From an uncultured Porphyromonas sp. (GTDB lineage: Bacteria; Bacteroidota; Bacteroidia; Bacteroidales; Porphyromonadaceae): DNA of 9,974 bases. Made by a program: the position numbers and the translations under genes. Location of the stretch: NCBI GenBank assembly GCA_946997275.1, contig CAMPUN010000021.1, positions 1 through 9,974 of the forward strand, written 5' to 3'. This document shows, piece by piece, positions 1-6,174 of the stretch. The notes under the pieces are model-generated. The model worked only from the letters and a program-made list of their open reading frames with translations, was not told where the DNA came from and did no database searches. The first letter of the stretch is position 1. The number at the start of each line of letters is the position of its first letter.

Positions 1-2
1 TC

Positions 3-437
3 CTGACTCTCAGCTCTTGTCACTATGCGACTTTTCAGAAGCAAATGCAGACCGAAGAGATCCCCGAGAGCGGGTGGTCTGCGGGACGCAGCATCTCCTT
101 TGATAGCTTCGTCGAGCGTCCTCGGACACCCCACACGCTCTACCTCTATATACGGTACAACAGTCGCTATGCGTACACTACCCTACCGCTCACCGTTCGC
201 CTCCGCTCTGCTCTCGGGTGGAGCGCTACGACGACACTGGCACTACCTCTCACTGAGGAGCCTGGCGTATGGGCTGGAGAGGGTTACGCACTGCGACAGC
301 AACTTTACAAAGTCAACACTCTCCTGACACCTCCTCACCCTGGGCTCTACACCATCGAGCTAAGCCAAGCAACCGATCAAGACACCCTCACGGGTATCGA
401 GACGGTCGGCGTCGCTTGGGTCGCCACCGAGCAGTAA
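3..437 (+). CDS. gldH: GldH-like gliding-motility lipoprotein, 5' end cut by window edge
   Basis: The frame is open from the left edge, and 144 residues are visible before the TAA. The first visible residues, LTLSSC, are the end of a lipoprotein signal peptide: the lipobox is LSSC and the lipidated Cys codon is at 18-20. The later ATG at 45 is therefore an internal methionine and not the start. The body has the GldH pattern: a Gly-Trp shortly after the lipidated Cys, a strand reading LYLYIRYNSRYAY, and near the end a YTIEL strand followed by GIETVGVAW. GldH proteins are Bacteroidota envelope lipoproteins first linked to gliding, and they are also found in non-gliding species, so the cellular role here is uncertain. 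The family call rests on remembered motifs, not on a search. About 15 to 20 residues of signal peptide are missing to the left. Confidence 0.72.
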   Translation: MTLSSCHYATFQKQMQTEEIPESGWSAGRSISFDSFVERPRTPHTLYLYIRYNSRYAYTTLPLTVRLRSALGWSATTTLALPLTEEPGVWAGEGYALRQQLYKVNTLLTPPHPGLYTIELSQATDQDTLTGIETVGVAWVATEQ

Positions 438-552
438 CCCACACTCGAACTAGGCTTCGCAAGCTGTACTACTCGCCATAGAAGCTCAACGGTTTCTACA
501 CCAAAGTATACCCTAGAGAAGTTGGACTAGCTGTCGTGTAGAGAAAATGTAT

Positions 553-560
553 TATATTTG
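553..560 (+). promoter_or_regulatory. Bacteroidota -7 promoter element before the C10 protease gene
   Basis: TATATTTG fits the Bacteroidota -7 consensus TAnnTTTG and lies 26 bases before the ATG at 587. No good TTTG -33 box stands at the usual 19-21 base spacing; the nearest is a TTG at 522-524, which is too far away. Transcription would begin near 565-570, giving a short leader of about 20 bases. No clear Shine-Dalgarno sequence precedes the ATG, which is usual in this phylum. Confidence 0.55.
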
Positions 561-586
561 TCCCTTCAGACAAACACCGTAATCAT

Positions 587-3500
587 ATGACCCAACGTTT
601 CCTCTTCCTAACTTTAGGAGTAATCCTCTCCATGAGCGCTCTGTGGGCCAAGCCTCGCACAGAGACGCAGGCTCGCCTCATAGCCGAGCAATACACTATA
701 CAACGACTTAGCAGTAGCGAGCTGGGCGCTCTACGCTCGGCCTCCACGCCTTTGCTAACGCTCGTGTCAGCCCCCACCGCAGACGCTGGTGGTATGACCG
801 TACGTCACCAGACGATGGCTCCGACCCATCAAGCTCAAGCCACAGCATACTACGTATATAACATAGCTGGTGAAAGAGGCTATGTGATGATCTCGGGCGA
901 TGATCTACTCCCCGAGGTGATCGCTTATGCCGACGCTGGCGCCTTCCTTCCAGACGAGGAGCAACCAGAGCACATCGCCTCCTTTCTCGCTCAGGCACGT
1001 GCCTCTATACAATACTTGGTAGCGCGAGGCAAGCCCGTAGTGATGCCCCGCACCTCACAGCTACGTCCTGAGGGGGTGGCTCCTCTCCTTGGCCAGATTC
1101 AGTGGGGGCAGAACGCTCCATTCAATGAGCTTTGCCCCGAGAAGAGGGGCTCTCGGTCTGTCGTGGGCTGCGTAGCGACAGCACTCTCGCAGATCCTACG
1201 CTATCACCAGTGGCCTAACCAGGGCGAGGGCATCTGCTCCTACACAGAGCAAGACTACACCCAGCATCGTGTGGACTTCTCTAAGACAACCTACGACTGG
1301 GCCAACATGCCGGAGCATCCTAGTAAAGACAATGAGTCTCCAGAGGTACGCACGGCTCTCTCCACCCTATGCTATCACGTAGGGGTCATCTCACAGATGC
1401 AGTATAGTCCACAGGCCAGTGGCACTATCTCACAGTTTCCCAAAGAGGGTCTGCAAAAGTACTTTAAGTACAAGAAGAACATCCAGCTACTCAACCGTAT
1501 GAACTACAAGATAGCCGACTGGATGGATATCATTGCCAAGGAACTCAACGAGGGGCGTCCCGTTTACTACGCTGGTTCCAGCAGCACGGTAGGACATGCC
1601 TTCGTCTGCGACGGCTATCGGCAGAATGGTTACTTCCACATCAACTTCGGATGGGACGGTATGGCAGACGGATTCTTCCTTCTCTACGCTATCAACCCCG
1701 ATGTTCTAGGTACTGGTGGCGGCACCTCTTACGATGGGTTCAACAACTTTCAGGAGATCATGATCGGCATAGAGCCCGACCGTGACGGCACCTCTGAGCG
1801 CACCGTCAGCGAGGAGATATCGGCTCACTCCCTGACTGTATCCTGTGAGGACAATAAGACTATCCAGCTCAAAGATGTAGTCCTCGAGCTAACCTCTGCA
1901 TTCAGATATAGTACGAAGTTCTGTCTCTCCATCACACCTACACAAGAGGGCGCACAAACCTACTACGGAGCACCCGCTACGGAGCAAATGCTAGAAAGTC
2001 ACGGCTACTACGTCTACTCTAGAAAGCAGCTATACAAGATCCCCTCTGTTAACCTTGCTGATCTAGGTCTCCCCACACGGAGTGCGAGCTACGTCGTGAC
2101 GCTTGCCTACGCCGGCTATGACGGCAAGATGATCCCCGTACGACACTACAACGGAGGGATCTCTGAGGTGACGGTCACCTTCGACGCTGATGGCAAGGCT
2201 AGCTGTACGCTCCCCCAACTGGAGCCTCAGCTAGCTCTGACCGAAGTCTCAGATCCTGACCTGCGTAGCTACAGTAAGAGCTCGGTCACACTCTCTATTG
2301 ACAACCTAAGCCAGGAGGAGTACTTCTCATCATGGGACTGCTACTTTGAGGACATGAAGGGAGACCGTACCCTTATTGGCAATCCATCAGCTATGATAAC
2401 GCCCCAAGATCAGCAGAAGGTACGAGTAGATATCTCTAAACTACCGCTCCCTGCTGGCACCAAGGGTAATATCATCCTCAAGGGAAGCTATGTAAATGAA
2501 GGTGGCGCCGACAGTGGCTATGCCTTACGCTCCTCGCAGCGTCTAGAGGTACTTCCAGCAGAAGCCTCTGTATCCAAAGCTGCCTCACTCAAATGCGTCG
2601 CCCGGAGATCCATAACGGGAGCTATAGAGCGTGCTCCTGAGACCTCCGCTATAACCTTTGAGATAACCAACCAAGGTAATCAGAAGAGTAGCAAGTTACT
2701 AGTGGAGTGGACACTCTTGCTACATACAAGTCGTGGCGCCTCTGTACAGAACCAAGGTCAGAAAATCATTCAAAACCTACCAGCGCATAAGACAGTTCCG
2801 TATAGTATAGACCCCTCTTCTTGGTTCCAGATGTCAAAAAGGAGTAGCTACTCCCTTCGGATCCGACTGTTTGATGTCATAGAGCATGGGGGGTATATGT
2901 ACTACGGAGAGCAATATCACGAGCTGACCCTGCCTATAGTTGCTGTAGACCAGCTTTCGCTACCGATTGACGAGGAGCACTACGTCTCTCTAGAGAAGGA
3001 GTCTGACCACTCCTACTCTCTCATGGTCGATGTTGCAGCTCCCGAAATGATCCGCCTCTATGGGCTAACACTCATGAGCCTGTCGCACGAAGATGGTGTC
3101 TATAAGATCCACGGAGCTGTCGATCAGGGGCGTACCTCCATCATCGGAGCTTTCACCTCGCTGGTCTTTGACCAGAAAGACGACTCCACGGGGATCGTTG
3201 AGGCTGACTTCTCTCACGCCTCTCCCCTCCTACAGCACATATCTATGTGCCACAGCAAGATAAGAGGCAAGGCGATGACCGAGATGCTACAGTCACTACC
3301 CGACCGCTCAGCGACCACACCTGGTACCATAGCACTTATTGACACCTCTAGACCTGACCTTGAGGGCAGTATCTGCACCCCAGAGCAGGTAGCACTGGCA
3401 GCACAGCGCGGCTGGACAGTCACCGATCAGCAGGGGAATGCCTATACGGCCATTGATACGCCCGCTGAGGCAATGCAAAGTGACTGGACGATCTATCCGA

Positions 3501-3700
3501 TGCCCGTACGGGATCAGATGACCGTCGTAGGGCTTCCGGCGACAAGCTCCGTGACGCTCTACACGCTGCAGGGTGAGCGACTGCTAGAGGCTGTCACACC
3601 AGCTAGTGGTCAGCTCCAGATCAGCCTAGCACATCTGCCCAGTGGCACCTACATTCTCAATACTGCGCTAGGAAGCCGACGTGTAGTCGTCGCCCACTAG
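587..3700 (+). CDS. Secreted C10 family cysteine protease (streptopain/PrtT type) with T9SS sorting domain
   Basis: A 1037-residue extracellular cysteine protease. A signal peptide covers residues 1 to about 21, likely cut after ALWA. Residues 22 to about 150 resemble the Spi-type inhibitory propeptide (YYVYNIAGERGYVMISGDD). The C10 catalytic domain is at about 165-395: WGQ with Gln175 as the probable oxyanion residue, catalytic Cys195 in VVGCVATALSQILRYHQWP, catalytic His337 in GHAFVCDGY, and NFGWDG with Asn353 and Trp356. All key residues are present. Residues of about 400-960 are not recognised and look like beta-rich, adhesin-like modules. Residues 967-1037 form a type A T9SS C-terminal domain (YPMPVRDQM, VTLYTLQGERL, LPSGTYIL), so export through T9SS and anchoring on or release from the cell surface is expected. 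Streptopain itself is about 400 residues and P. gingivalis PrtT-type proteins are longer, so this is a long member. The start at 587 is chosen because it gives a complete signal peptide. Substrate is unknown, but peptide supply or attack on host proteins is likely. Confidence 0.93.
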   Translation: MTQRFLFLTLGVILSMSALWAKPRTETQARLIAEQYTIQRLSSSELGALRSASTPLLTLVSAPTADAGGMTVRHQTMAPTHQAQATAYYVYNIAGERGYVMISGDDLLPEVIAYADAGAFLPDEEQPEHIASFLAQARASIQYLVARGKPVVMPRTSQLRPEGVAPLLGQIQWGQNAPFNELCPEKRGSRSVVGCVATALSQILRYHQWPNQGEGICSYTEQDYTQHRVDFSKTTYDWANMPEHPSKDNESPEVRTALSTLCYHVGVISQMQYSPQASGTISQFPKEGLQKYFKYKKNIQLLNRMNYKIADWMDIIAKELNEGRPVYYAGSSSTVGHAFVCDGYRQNGYFHINFGWDGMADGFFLLYAINPDVLGTGGGTSYDGFNNFQEIMIGIEPDRDGTSERTVSEEISAHSLTVSCEDNKTIQLKDVVLELTSAFRYSTKFCLSITPTQEGAQTYYGAPATEQMLESHGYYVYSRKQLYKIPSVNLADLGLPTRSASYVVTLAYAGYDGKMIPVRHYNGGISEVTVTFDADGKASCTLPQLEPQLALTEVSDPDLRSYSKSSVTLSIDNLSQEEYFSSWDCYFEDMKGDRTLIGNPSAMITPQDQQKVRVDISKLPLPAGTKGNIILKGSYVNEGGADSGYALRSSQRLEVLPAEASVSKAASLKCVARRSITGAIERAPETSAITFEITNQGNQKSSKLLVEWTLLLHTSRGASVQNQGQKIIQNLPAHKTVPYSIDPSSWFQMSKRSSYSLRIRLFDVIEHGGYMYYGEQYHELTLPIVAVDQLSLPIDEEHYVSLEKESDHSYSLMVDVAAPEMIRLYGLTLMSLSHEDGVYKIHGAVDQGRTSIIGAFTSLVFDQKDDSTGIVEADFSHASPLLQHISMCHSKIRGKAMTEMLQSLPDRSATTPGTIALIDTSRPDLEGSICTPEQVALAAQRGWTVTDQQGNAYTAIDTPAEAMQSDWTIYPMPVRDQMTVVGLPATSSVTLYTLQGERLLEAVTPASGQLQISLAHLPSGTYILNTALGSRRVVVAH

Positions 3701-3724
3701 CCCCTACGAGCCAAGCAATCAGAT

Positions 3725-3761
3725 AGCCCCAAAGGAAGTTTGACCTCCTTTGGGGCTTTTT
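3725..3761 (+). terminator. Intrinsic terminator of the C10 protease gene
   Basis: A perfect 12-bp stem, AGCCCCAAAGGA (3725-3736) with TCCTTTGGGGCT (3746-3757), has a 9-base loop and runs straight into TTTTT. It lies 25 bases after the stop codon. It isolates the protease from the repeats and murI downstream. It is an A-flanked stem on neither strand, so it should work mainly on + transcripts. Confidence 0.93.
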
Positions 3762-3832
3762 CGTTTCGCTTCCCAACCCTTTTCGCAGATTGTGTCGTCC
3801 GCTAAGACGAGCTATTCCGATACCTCCGATCT

Positions 3833-4000
3833 ATTTCCGATTTCCTAGAGAGGAAAGGAACATTCTCCACCGAGGGGAGAGAGGAAACTTCCGAAGAATG
3901 AGATCAAACTTCGGAAGAATGGGATCAAACTTCGGAAGAGTTTTTTCGTTCCTCACTGGATACTCAAAGATTTCGCCGAGGAGATTTCGGATTTCCTCGG
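3833..4000. repeat. Intergenic repeat block bounded by near-identical 14-bp direct repeats
   Basis: Non-coding stretch between the protease terminator and murI. ATTTCCGATTTCCT at 3833-3846 returns at 3984-3997 with one mismatch. Just upstream, TCCGAT occurs three times (3816, 3825, 3836). Small hairpins lie at both ends: TTTCCT/AGGAAA at 3841-3856 and CCGAGGA/TCCTCGG at 3976-4000. The block holds the 21-bp tandem repeats listed separately. It could be a dispersed intergenic repeat of REP or MITE type, but no second copy is present in this window to prove that, and there is no transposase. Confidence 0.45.
3885..3940. repeat. 21-bp tandem repeat, 2.7 units, with internal inverted repeat
   Basis: Units at 3885-3905, 3906-3926 and a partial one at 3927-3940. 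Units 1 and 2 differ at two positions. Unit 1 carries CTTCCGAAG and units 2 and 3 carry CTTCGGAAG, its exact reverse complement, so unit 1 can pair with either later unit to make a 9-bp stem. TTTTTT follows at 3941-3946, so the unit 1 to unit 3 pairing resembles a terminator with a long loop. The 21-bp period keeps a reading frame open, which explains a spurious 77-codon frame here. Confidence 0.8.
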
Positions 4001-4024
4001 AGCTATGGATGACTGTTGGCTAGA

Positions 4025-4068
4025 GGCACTAGTGTCTCTAGTGCTCCTAATGGCACTAGTGCTCCTAA
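4025..4068. repeat. CACTAGTG palindromes and CTAGTGCTCCTAA direct repeats
   Basis: GGCACTAGTG occurs at 4025-4034 and 4052-4061; the core is the palindrome CACTAGTG, extended to GCACTAGTGC in the second copy. CTAGTGCTCCTAA occurs at 4038-4050 and 4056-4068. The pieces share the CTA/CTAA flavour of the heptamer array that follows and may be a decayed part of it. No protein-binding role can be assigned from this alone. Confidence 0.6.
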
Positions 4069-4080
4069 AAATGCTAGTAT

Positions 4081-4129
4081 CTCTAACTTCTAGTCTCTAA
4101 CCTCTAAAGTCTAATCTCTAACCTCTAAC
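4081..4129. repeat. Heptamer array A: seven units of CTCTAAC type before murI
   Basis: Seven consecutive 7-bp units in perfect register: CTCTAAC, TTCTAGT, CTCTAAC, CTCTAAA, GTCTAAT, CTCTAAC, CTCTAAC. The next seven bases, TTCTTTT, keep the phase and run into the murI promoter. On the - strand the unit reads GTTAGAG. The same heptamer occurs in shorter arrays at 5587-5600 and 6673-6707, so it marks all three edges of the duplicated unit. Confidence 0.85.
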
Positions 4130-4139
4130 TTCTTTTTCG

Positions 4140-4147
4140 TACCTTTG
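4140..4147 (+). promoter_or_regulatory. -7 promoter element of murI, copy 1
   Basis: TACCTTTG matches TAnnTTTG. It lies 60 bases before the murI ATG, and the whole region is repeated at 5611-5618. The -33 position falls inside heptamer array A and has no TTTG, so this is a one-box match. The expected start of transcription is around 4152-4156, at or just inside the leader hairpin. Confidence 0.55.
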
Positions 4148-4151
4148 GAGT

Positions 4152-4179
4152 GGAGTTGCGAGAGCGACTCCTGTTTTGA
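4152..4179 (+). promoter_or_regulatory. Leader hairpin with GAGA tetraloop, murI copy 1
   Basis: GGAGTTGC (4152-4159) pairs with GCGACTCC (4164-4171) over 8 bp with one T-G wobble. The loop GAGA belongs to the stable GNRA class, and TGTTTTG follows. Given the -7 box, the hairpin would sit at the very 5' end of the mRNA, where it could protect the transcript. If transcription starts further upstream, the same shape would instead act as a weak terminator or attenuator. It is conserved in the second copy at 5623-5642. Confidence 0.5.
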
Positions 4180-4188
4180 GAGCTAGAC

Positions 4189-4200
4189 ACTATATATAGT
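4189..4200. promoter_or_regulatory. ACTATATATAGT palindrome just before murI start
   Basis: A perfect 12-base AT-rich palindrome ending 7 bases before the ATG at 4208, where a ribosome binding site would be. There is no Shine-Dalgarno sequence. In copy 2 the site is lengthened (CTATAATATATAG, 5661-5673). It keeps the start region weakly structured, as is common for AT-driven initiation in Bacteroidota, or it could be an operator; the sequence cannot tell these apart. Confidence 0.35.
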
Positions 4201-4207
4201 ACGACAG

Positions 4208-5053
4208 ATGCAACAGATAGAGGGTCCCATCGGGGTATTTGACTCAGGGTACGGAGGATTGACGATCCTACGTAAACTGCAGGAGCAACTGCCTCAGTAC
4301 GACTTCGTTTATCTCGGCGACAATGCGCGCTCGCCTTACGGTTCGCGGTCTATGCGCGTCGTCTATCAGTTTACTAAAGAGGCGGTCGAGAAGCTCTTTG
4401 ACCTAGGCTGTCCACTAGTCATCCTCGCCTGCAATACCGCCTCAGCGAAGGCGCTCCGACAGATACAGCAAGAGGATCTGCCCAAGCTCGACGGAGGCTC
4501 CATGCGTCGTCGTGTGCTGGGGATCATTCGCCCGACGGTCGAGTGCATCGACACACTTACGGGCACCAAGCATGTGGGTATCCTCGCCACTGAGGGCACC
4601 GTCTCTAGCGAGAGCTATGTAGCTGAGATACACAAGCTCTACCCCGACGTGACGGTCGTACAGGAGGCTTGCCCGCTTTGGGTGCCGATCGTCGAGACGG
4701 GTGAGAGTGATAGTCCAGGGACCGACTTCTTCGTGCGCAAGCACTTGGAGCGTCTCTTAGCTAAAGACGAGAAGATCGACACGATTATCCTCGGCTGCAC
4801 CCACTACCCTATTCTGATGCCTAAGATACAGCGCCTGCTCACCCCCTCGATCAAGGTAGTGGCTCAGGGCGAACTGGTGGCTAAGTCTCTCGAGGAGTAC
4901 CTCGTACGTCACCCCGAGATGGCGGCTCAGCTGACGCGTGGTGGCACGACACGCTACTACACGACGGAGCAGACGGAGCGCTTCTCTCGTACGGCTTCTA
5001 TATTCTTTGACACACCCATATCGGTAGAGCATCTGTCTCTATCACAATACTAA
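4208..5053 (+). CDS. murI: Glutamate racemase, full-length copy
   Basis: Converts L-glutamate to D-glutamate in the cytoplasm for peptidoglycan precursor synthesis (the substrate of MurD); it needs no cofactor. At 281 residues it has the usual family length. Motifs seen: GVFDSGYGGLTI with Asp12 and Ser13, YLGDNARSPYG at 35-45, first catalytic Cys75 in ILACNTASA, and second catalytic Cys197 followed by His199 in ILGCTHYP. Both lobes of the aspartate/glutamate racemase fold are complete, so the enzyme should be active. It shares a transcript with the META lipoprotein, whose ATG is 27 bases after the stop. The promoter is probably at 4140. A second, internally deleted copy follows at 5683; this one must supply the essential activity unless another murI exists elsewhere. 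Confidence 0.96.
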   Translation: MQQIEGPIGVFDSGYGGLTILRKLQEQLPQYDFVYLGDNARSPYGSRSMRVVYQFTKEAVEKLFDLGCPLVILACNTASAKALRQIQQEDLPKLDGGSMRRRVLGIIRPTVECIDTLTGTKHVGILATEGTVSSESYVAEIHKLYPDVTVVQEACPLWVPIVETGESDSPGTDFFVRKHLERLLAKDEKIDTIILGCTHYPILMPKIQRLLTPSIKVVAQGELVAKSLEEYLVRHPEMAAQLTRGGTTRYYTTEQTERFSRTASIFFDTPISVEHLSLSQY

Positions 5054-5080
5054 TGAATAACCAATAGCAAACGAATCACT

Positions 5081-5518
5081 ATGAAGAGAATCTATTTTGT
5101 AGCACTACTCCTGCTGACCTCTCTACTCTGCGTCAGCTGCGGCACTTGTAAGAACAGTAGCAAGATCAATCTAGCCTCACTCGACGGCAGCTCTTGGGAG
5201 CTCACCCACATGGATGGCATCGAGATCAATAAGGATGCGCTCCAGACAGCTACTATCAGCATTAGCGAAGCGCGCATCGCTGGGCATGCTGCTTGCAATA
5301 GCTATGGCGGTGAGTGTATAATGCACTCTGACGGGCGCATCAAGATCGGAGATATGATGTCTACCCTGATGGATTGTCACAATATGATGTACGAAAGTAT
5401 CTTCCTAGCAGCTCTGCAGGAGGCTAAGGCCTTTCGTATGGATGGTGCGAACACACTCAAGCTCTACTCGACGCACGATGCTTCGGGGCAGCCTAGCCTA
5501 ACCTTCAAGCGCAAGTAA
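5081..5518 (+). CDS. META-domain (HslJ-like) lipoprotein, copy 1
   Basis: 145 residues. The signal peptide is hydrophobic with the lipobox CVSC, and Cys20 is the lipidated residue. No acidic export signal (such as SDDD) follows the Cys, so a periplasm-facing location is more likely than surface display; this is inference. The META/DUF306 pattern is clear: LDGSSWELTHMDG at about 34-46, ISISEARIAGHAACNSYGGEC at about 60-79, the DGRIKIGDMMSTLMDC segment, FLAALQEAKAFRM, and a final LTFKRK strand. Canonical META proteins have an A-T-x-M-A-C motif, which here reads STLMDC. E. coli HslJ is linked to stress and novobiocin tolerance, but the molecular role of the family is not settled. It is co-transcribed with murI, from 27 bases after the murI stop. 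A second copy at 6175 is 82% identical (119 of 145 residues). Confidence 0.88.
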   Translation: MKRIYFVALLLLTSLLCVSCGTCKNSSKINLASLDGSSWELTHMDGIEINKDALQTATISISEARIAGHAACNSYGGECIMHSDGRIKIGDMMSTLMDCHNMMYESIFLAALQEAKAFRMDGANTLKLYSTHDASGQPSLTFKRK

Positions 5519-5543
5519 TCTCCACGCCCGTCACGACATATAG

Positions 5544-5580
5544 CCATAGCGTAGATCCTCTCGCTGGGTCTACGCTATGG
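5544..5580 (+). terminator. Strong hairpin after META copy 1, without a T tract
   Basis: CCATAGCGTAGA (5544-5555) pairs perfectly with TCTACGCTATGG (5569-5580), and TCC/GGG inside adds up to three more pairs, leaving a loop of TCTCGCT. It begins 25 bases after the stop. What follows is TCTTGCCTC, not a run of T, so full intrinsic termination is doubtful. It may protect the 3' end of the mRNA or act as a partial terminator. The same 12-bp stem returns at 6630-6666 with a different loop. Confidence 0.6.
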
Positions 5581-5586
5581 TCTTGC

Positions 5587-5600
5587 CTCTAGTCTCTAAC
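5587..5600. repeat. Heptamer array B: short array between the two copies
   Basis: CTCTAGT and CTCTAAC in register, followed in phase by CTCTTTT, which is already the start of the promoter module of copy 2. This is the junction of the tandem duplication. Its left flank (TCTTGCCTCTA) matches the left flank of array C, and its right flank (TTTTTCGTACC) matches the right flank of array A, as expected if A and C recombined. Confidence 0.8.
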
Positions 5601-5610
5601 CTCTTTTTCG

Positions 5611-5642
5611 TACCTTTGGAGTGGAGTTGCGAGAGCGACTCC
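5611..5642 (+). promoter_or_regulatory. Duplicated promoter (-7 box) and leader hairpin, copy 2
   Basis: TACCTTTG at 5611-5618 is followed by the same GGAGTTGC-GAGA-GCGACTCC hairpin (5623-5642) as in copy 1. The hairpin bases are unchanged, and the following T tract is longer here (TTTTT at 5645-5649), so the terminator-like shape is stronger in this copy. The promoter would drive the truncated murI and META copy 2, and possibly the genes downstream of them. Confidence 0.5.
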
Positions 5643-5682
5643 CGTTTTTAGAGCTAGACACTATAATATATAGTATACACAG

Positions 5683-6147
5683 ATGCAGCAGATAAAGGGT
5701 CCGATCGGTTTTTTTGACTCAGGGTACGGAGGATTGACGATCCTGCGTAAACTGCAGGAGGCTTGCCCGCTGTGGGTGCCTATCGTGGAGACGGGCGAGA
5801 GCGATAGCCCGGGGACCGACTTCTTCGTGCGCAAGTACTTGGAGCGTCTCTTAGCAAAAGACGAGAAGATAGACACGATCATCCTCGGCTGCACCCATTA
5901 CCCTATTCTGATGCCTAAGATACAGCGCCTGCTCACCCCCTCGATCAAGGTAGTGGCTCAGGGCGAACTGGTGGCTAAGTCTCTCGAGGAGTACCTCGTA
6001 CGTCACCCCGAGATGGCGGCTCAGCTGACGCGTGGTGGCACGACACGCTACTACACGACGGAGCAGACGGAGCGCTTCTCTCGTACGGCTTCTATATTCT
6101 TTGACACACCCATATCGGTAGAGCATCTGTCTCTATCACAATACTAA
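5683..6147 (+). pseudogene. murI: Glutamate racemase second copy, in-frame internal deletion of 127 codons
   Basis: The frame is open for 154 residues from ATG to TAA. Residues 1-25 match the start of MurI (GFFDSGYGGLTI, Asp12 kept) and residues 26-154 match MurI 153-281. The 381 missing bases include the first catalytic Cys in ACNTASA, the GDNARSPYG motif and most of the N-terminal lobe, so racemase activity should be lost. The second Cys (now Cys70, GCTHYP) remains. The deletion lies exactly between two CAGGAG hexamers of the full gene (4280-4285 and 4661-4666). Outside the deletion the protein has only a few changes (E5K, V10F, H-to-Y in VRKYLE), and most DNA differences are silent. It is called a pseudogene because of the lost active site, although a stable short protein could still be made. 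It leads into META copy 2 by the same 27-base gap. Confidence 0.85.
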
Positions 6148-6174
6148 TGAATAACCAATAGCAAACGAACCACT

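Noticed and set aside
25..327. A 100-codon frame starting at 25
   Set aside because: It is out of frame with the GldH-like protein, whose lipobox and family motifs lie in the frame beginning at base 3.
3885..3940. Possible CRISPR array
   Set aside because: The 21-bp units are directly adjacent with no spacers, and no cas genes are nearby.
3790..4023. A 77-codon + strand frame in the intergenic repeat region
   Set aside because: It stays open because the 21-bp repeat is a multiple of three. The product is Arg/Phe-rich low complexity with no domain, no start signal and no relatives I recognise.
4757..5032. A 91-codon - strand frame opposite murI, present again at 5851-6126
   Set aside because: Its repetition only reflects the DNA identity of the two murI copies. 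The + strand has clear racemase motifs and a strong coding pattern, and the antisense product has no recognisable features.
5683..6147. Second murI copy as an assembly artefact
   Set aside because: It differs from copy 1 at many silent sites, has a precise microhomology deletion and leads into a clearly different META gene, so it is not the same reads placed twice.
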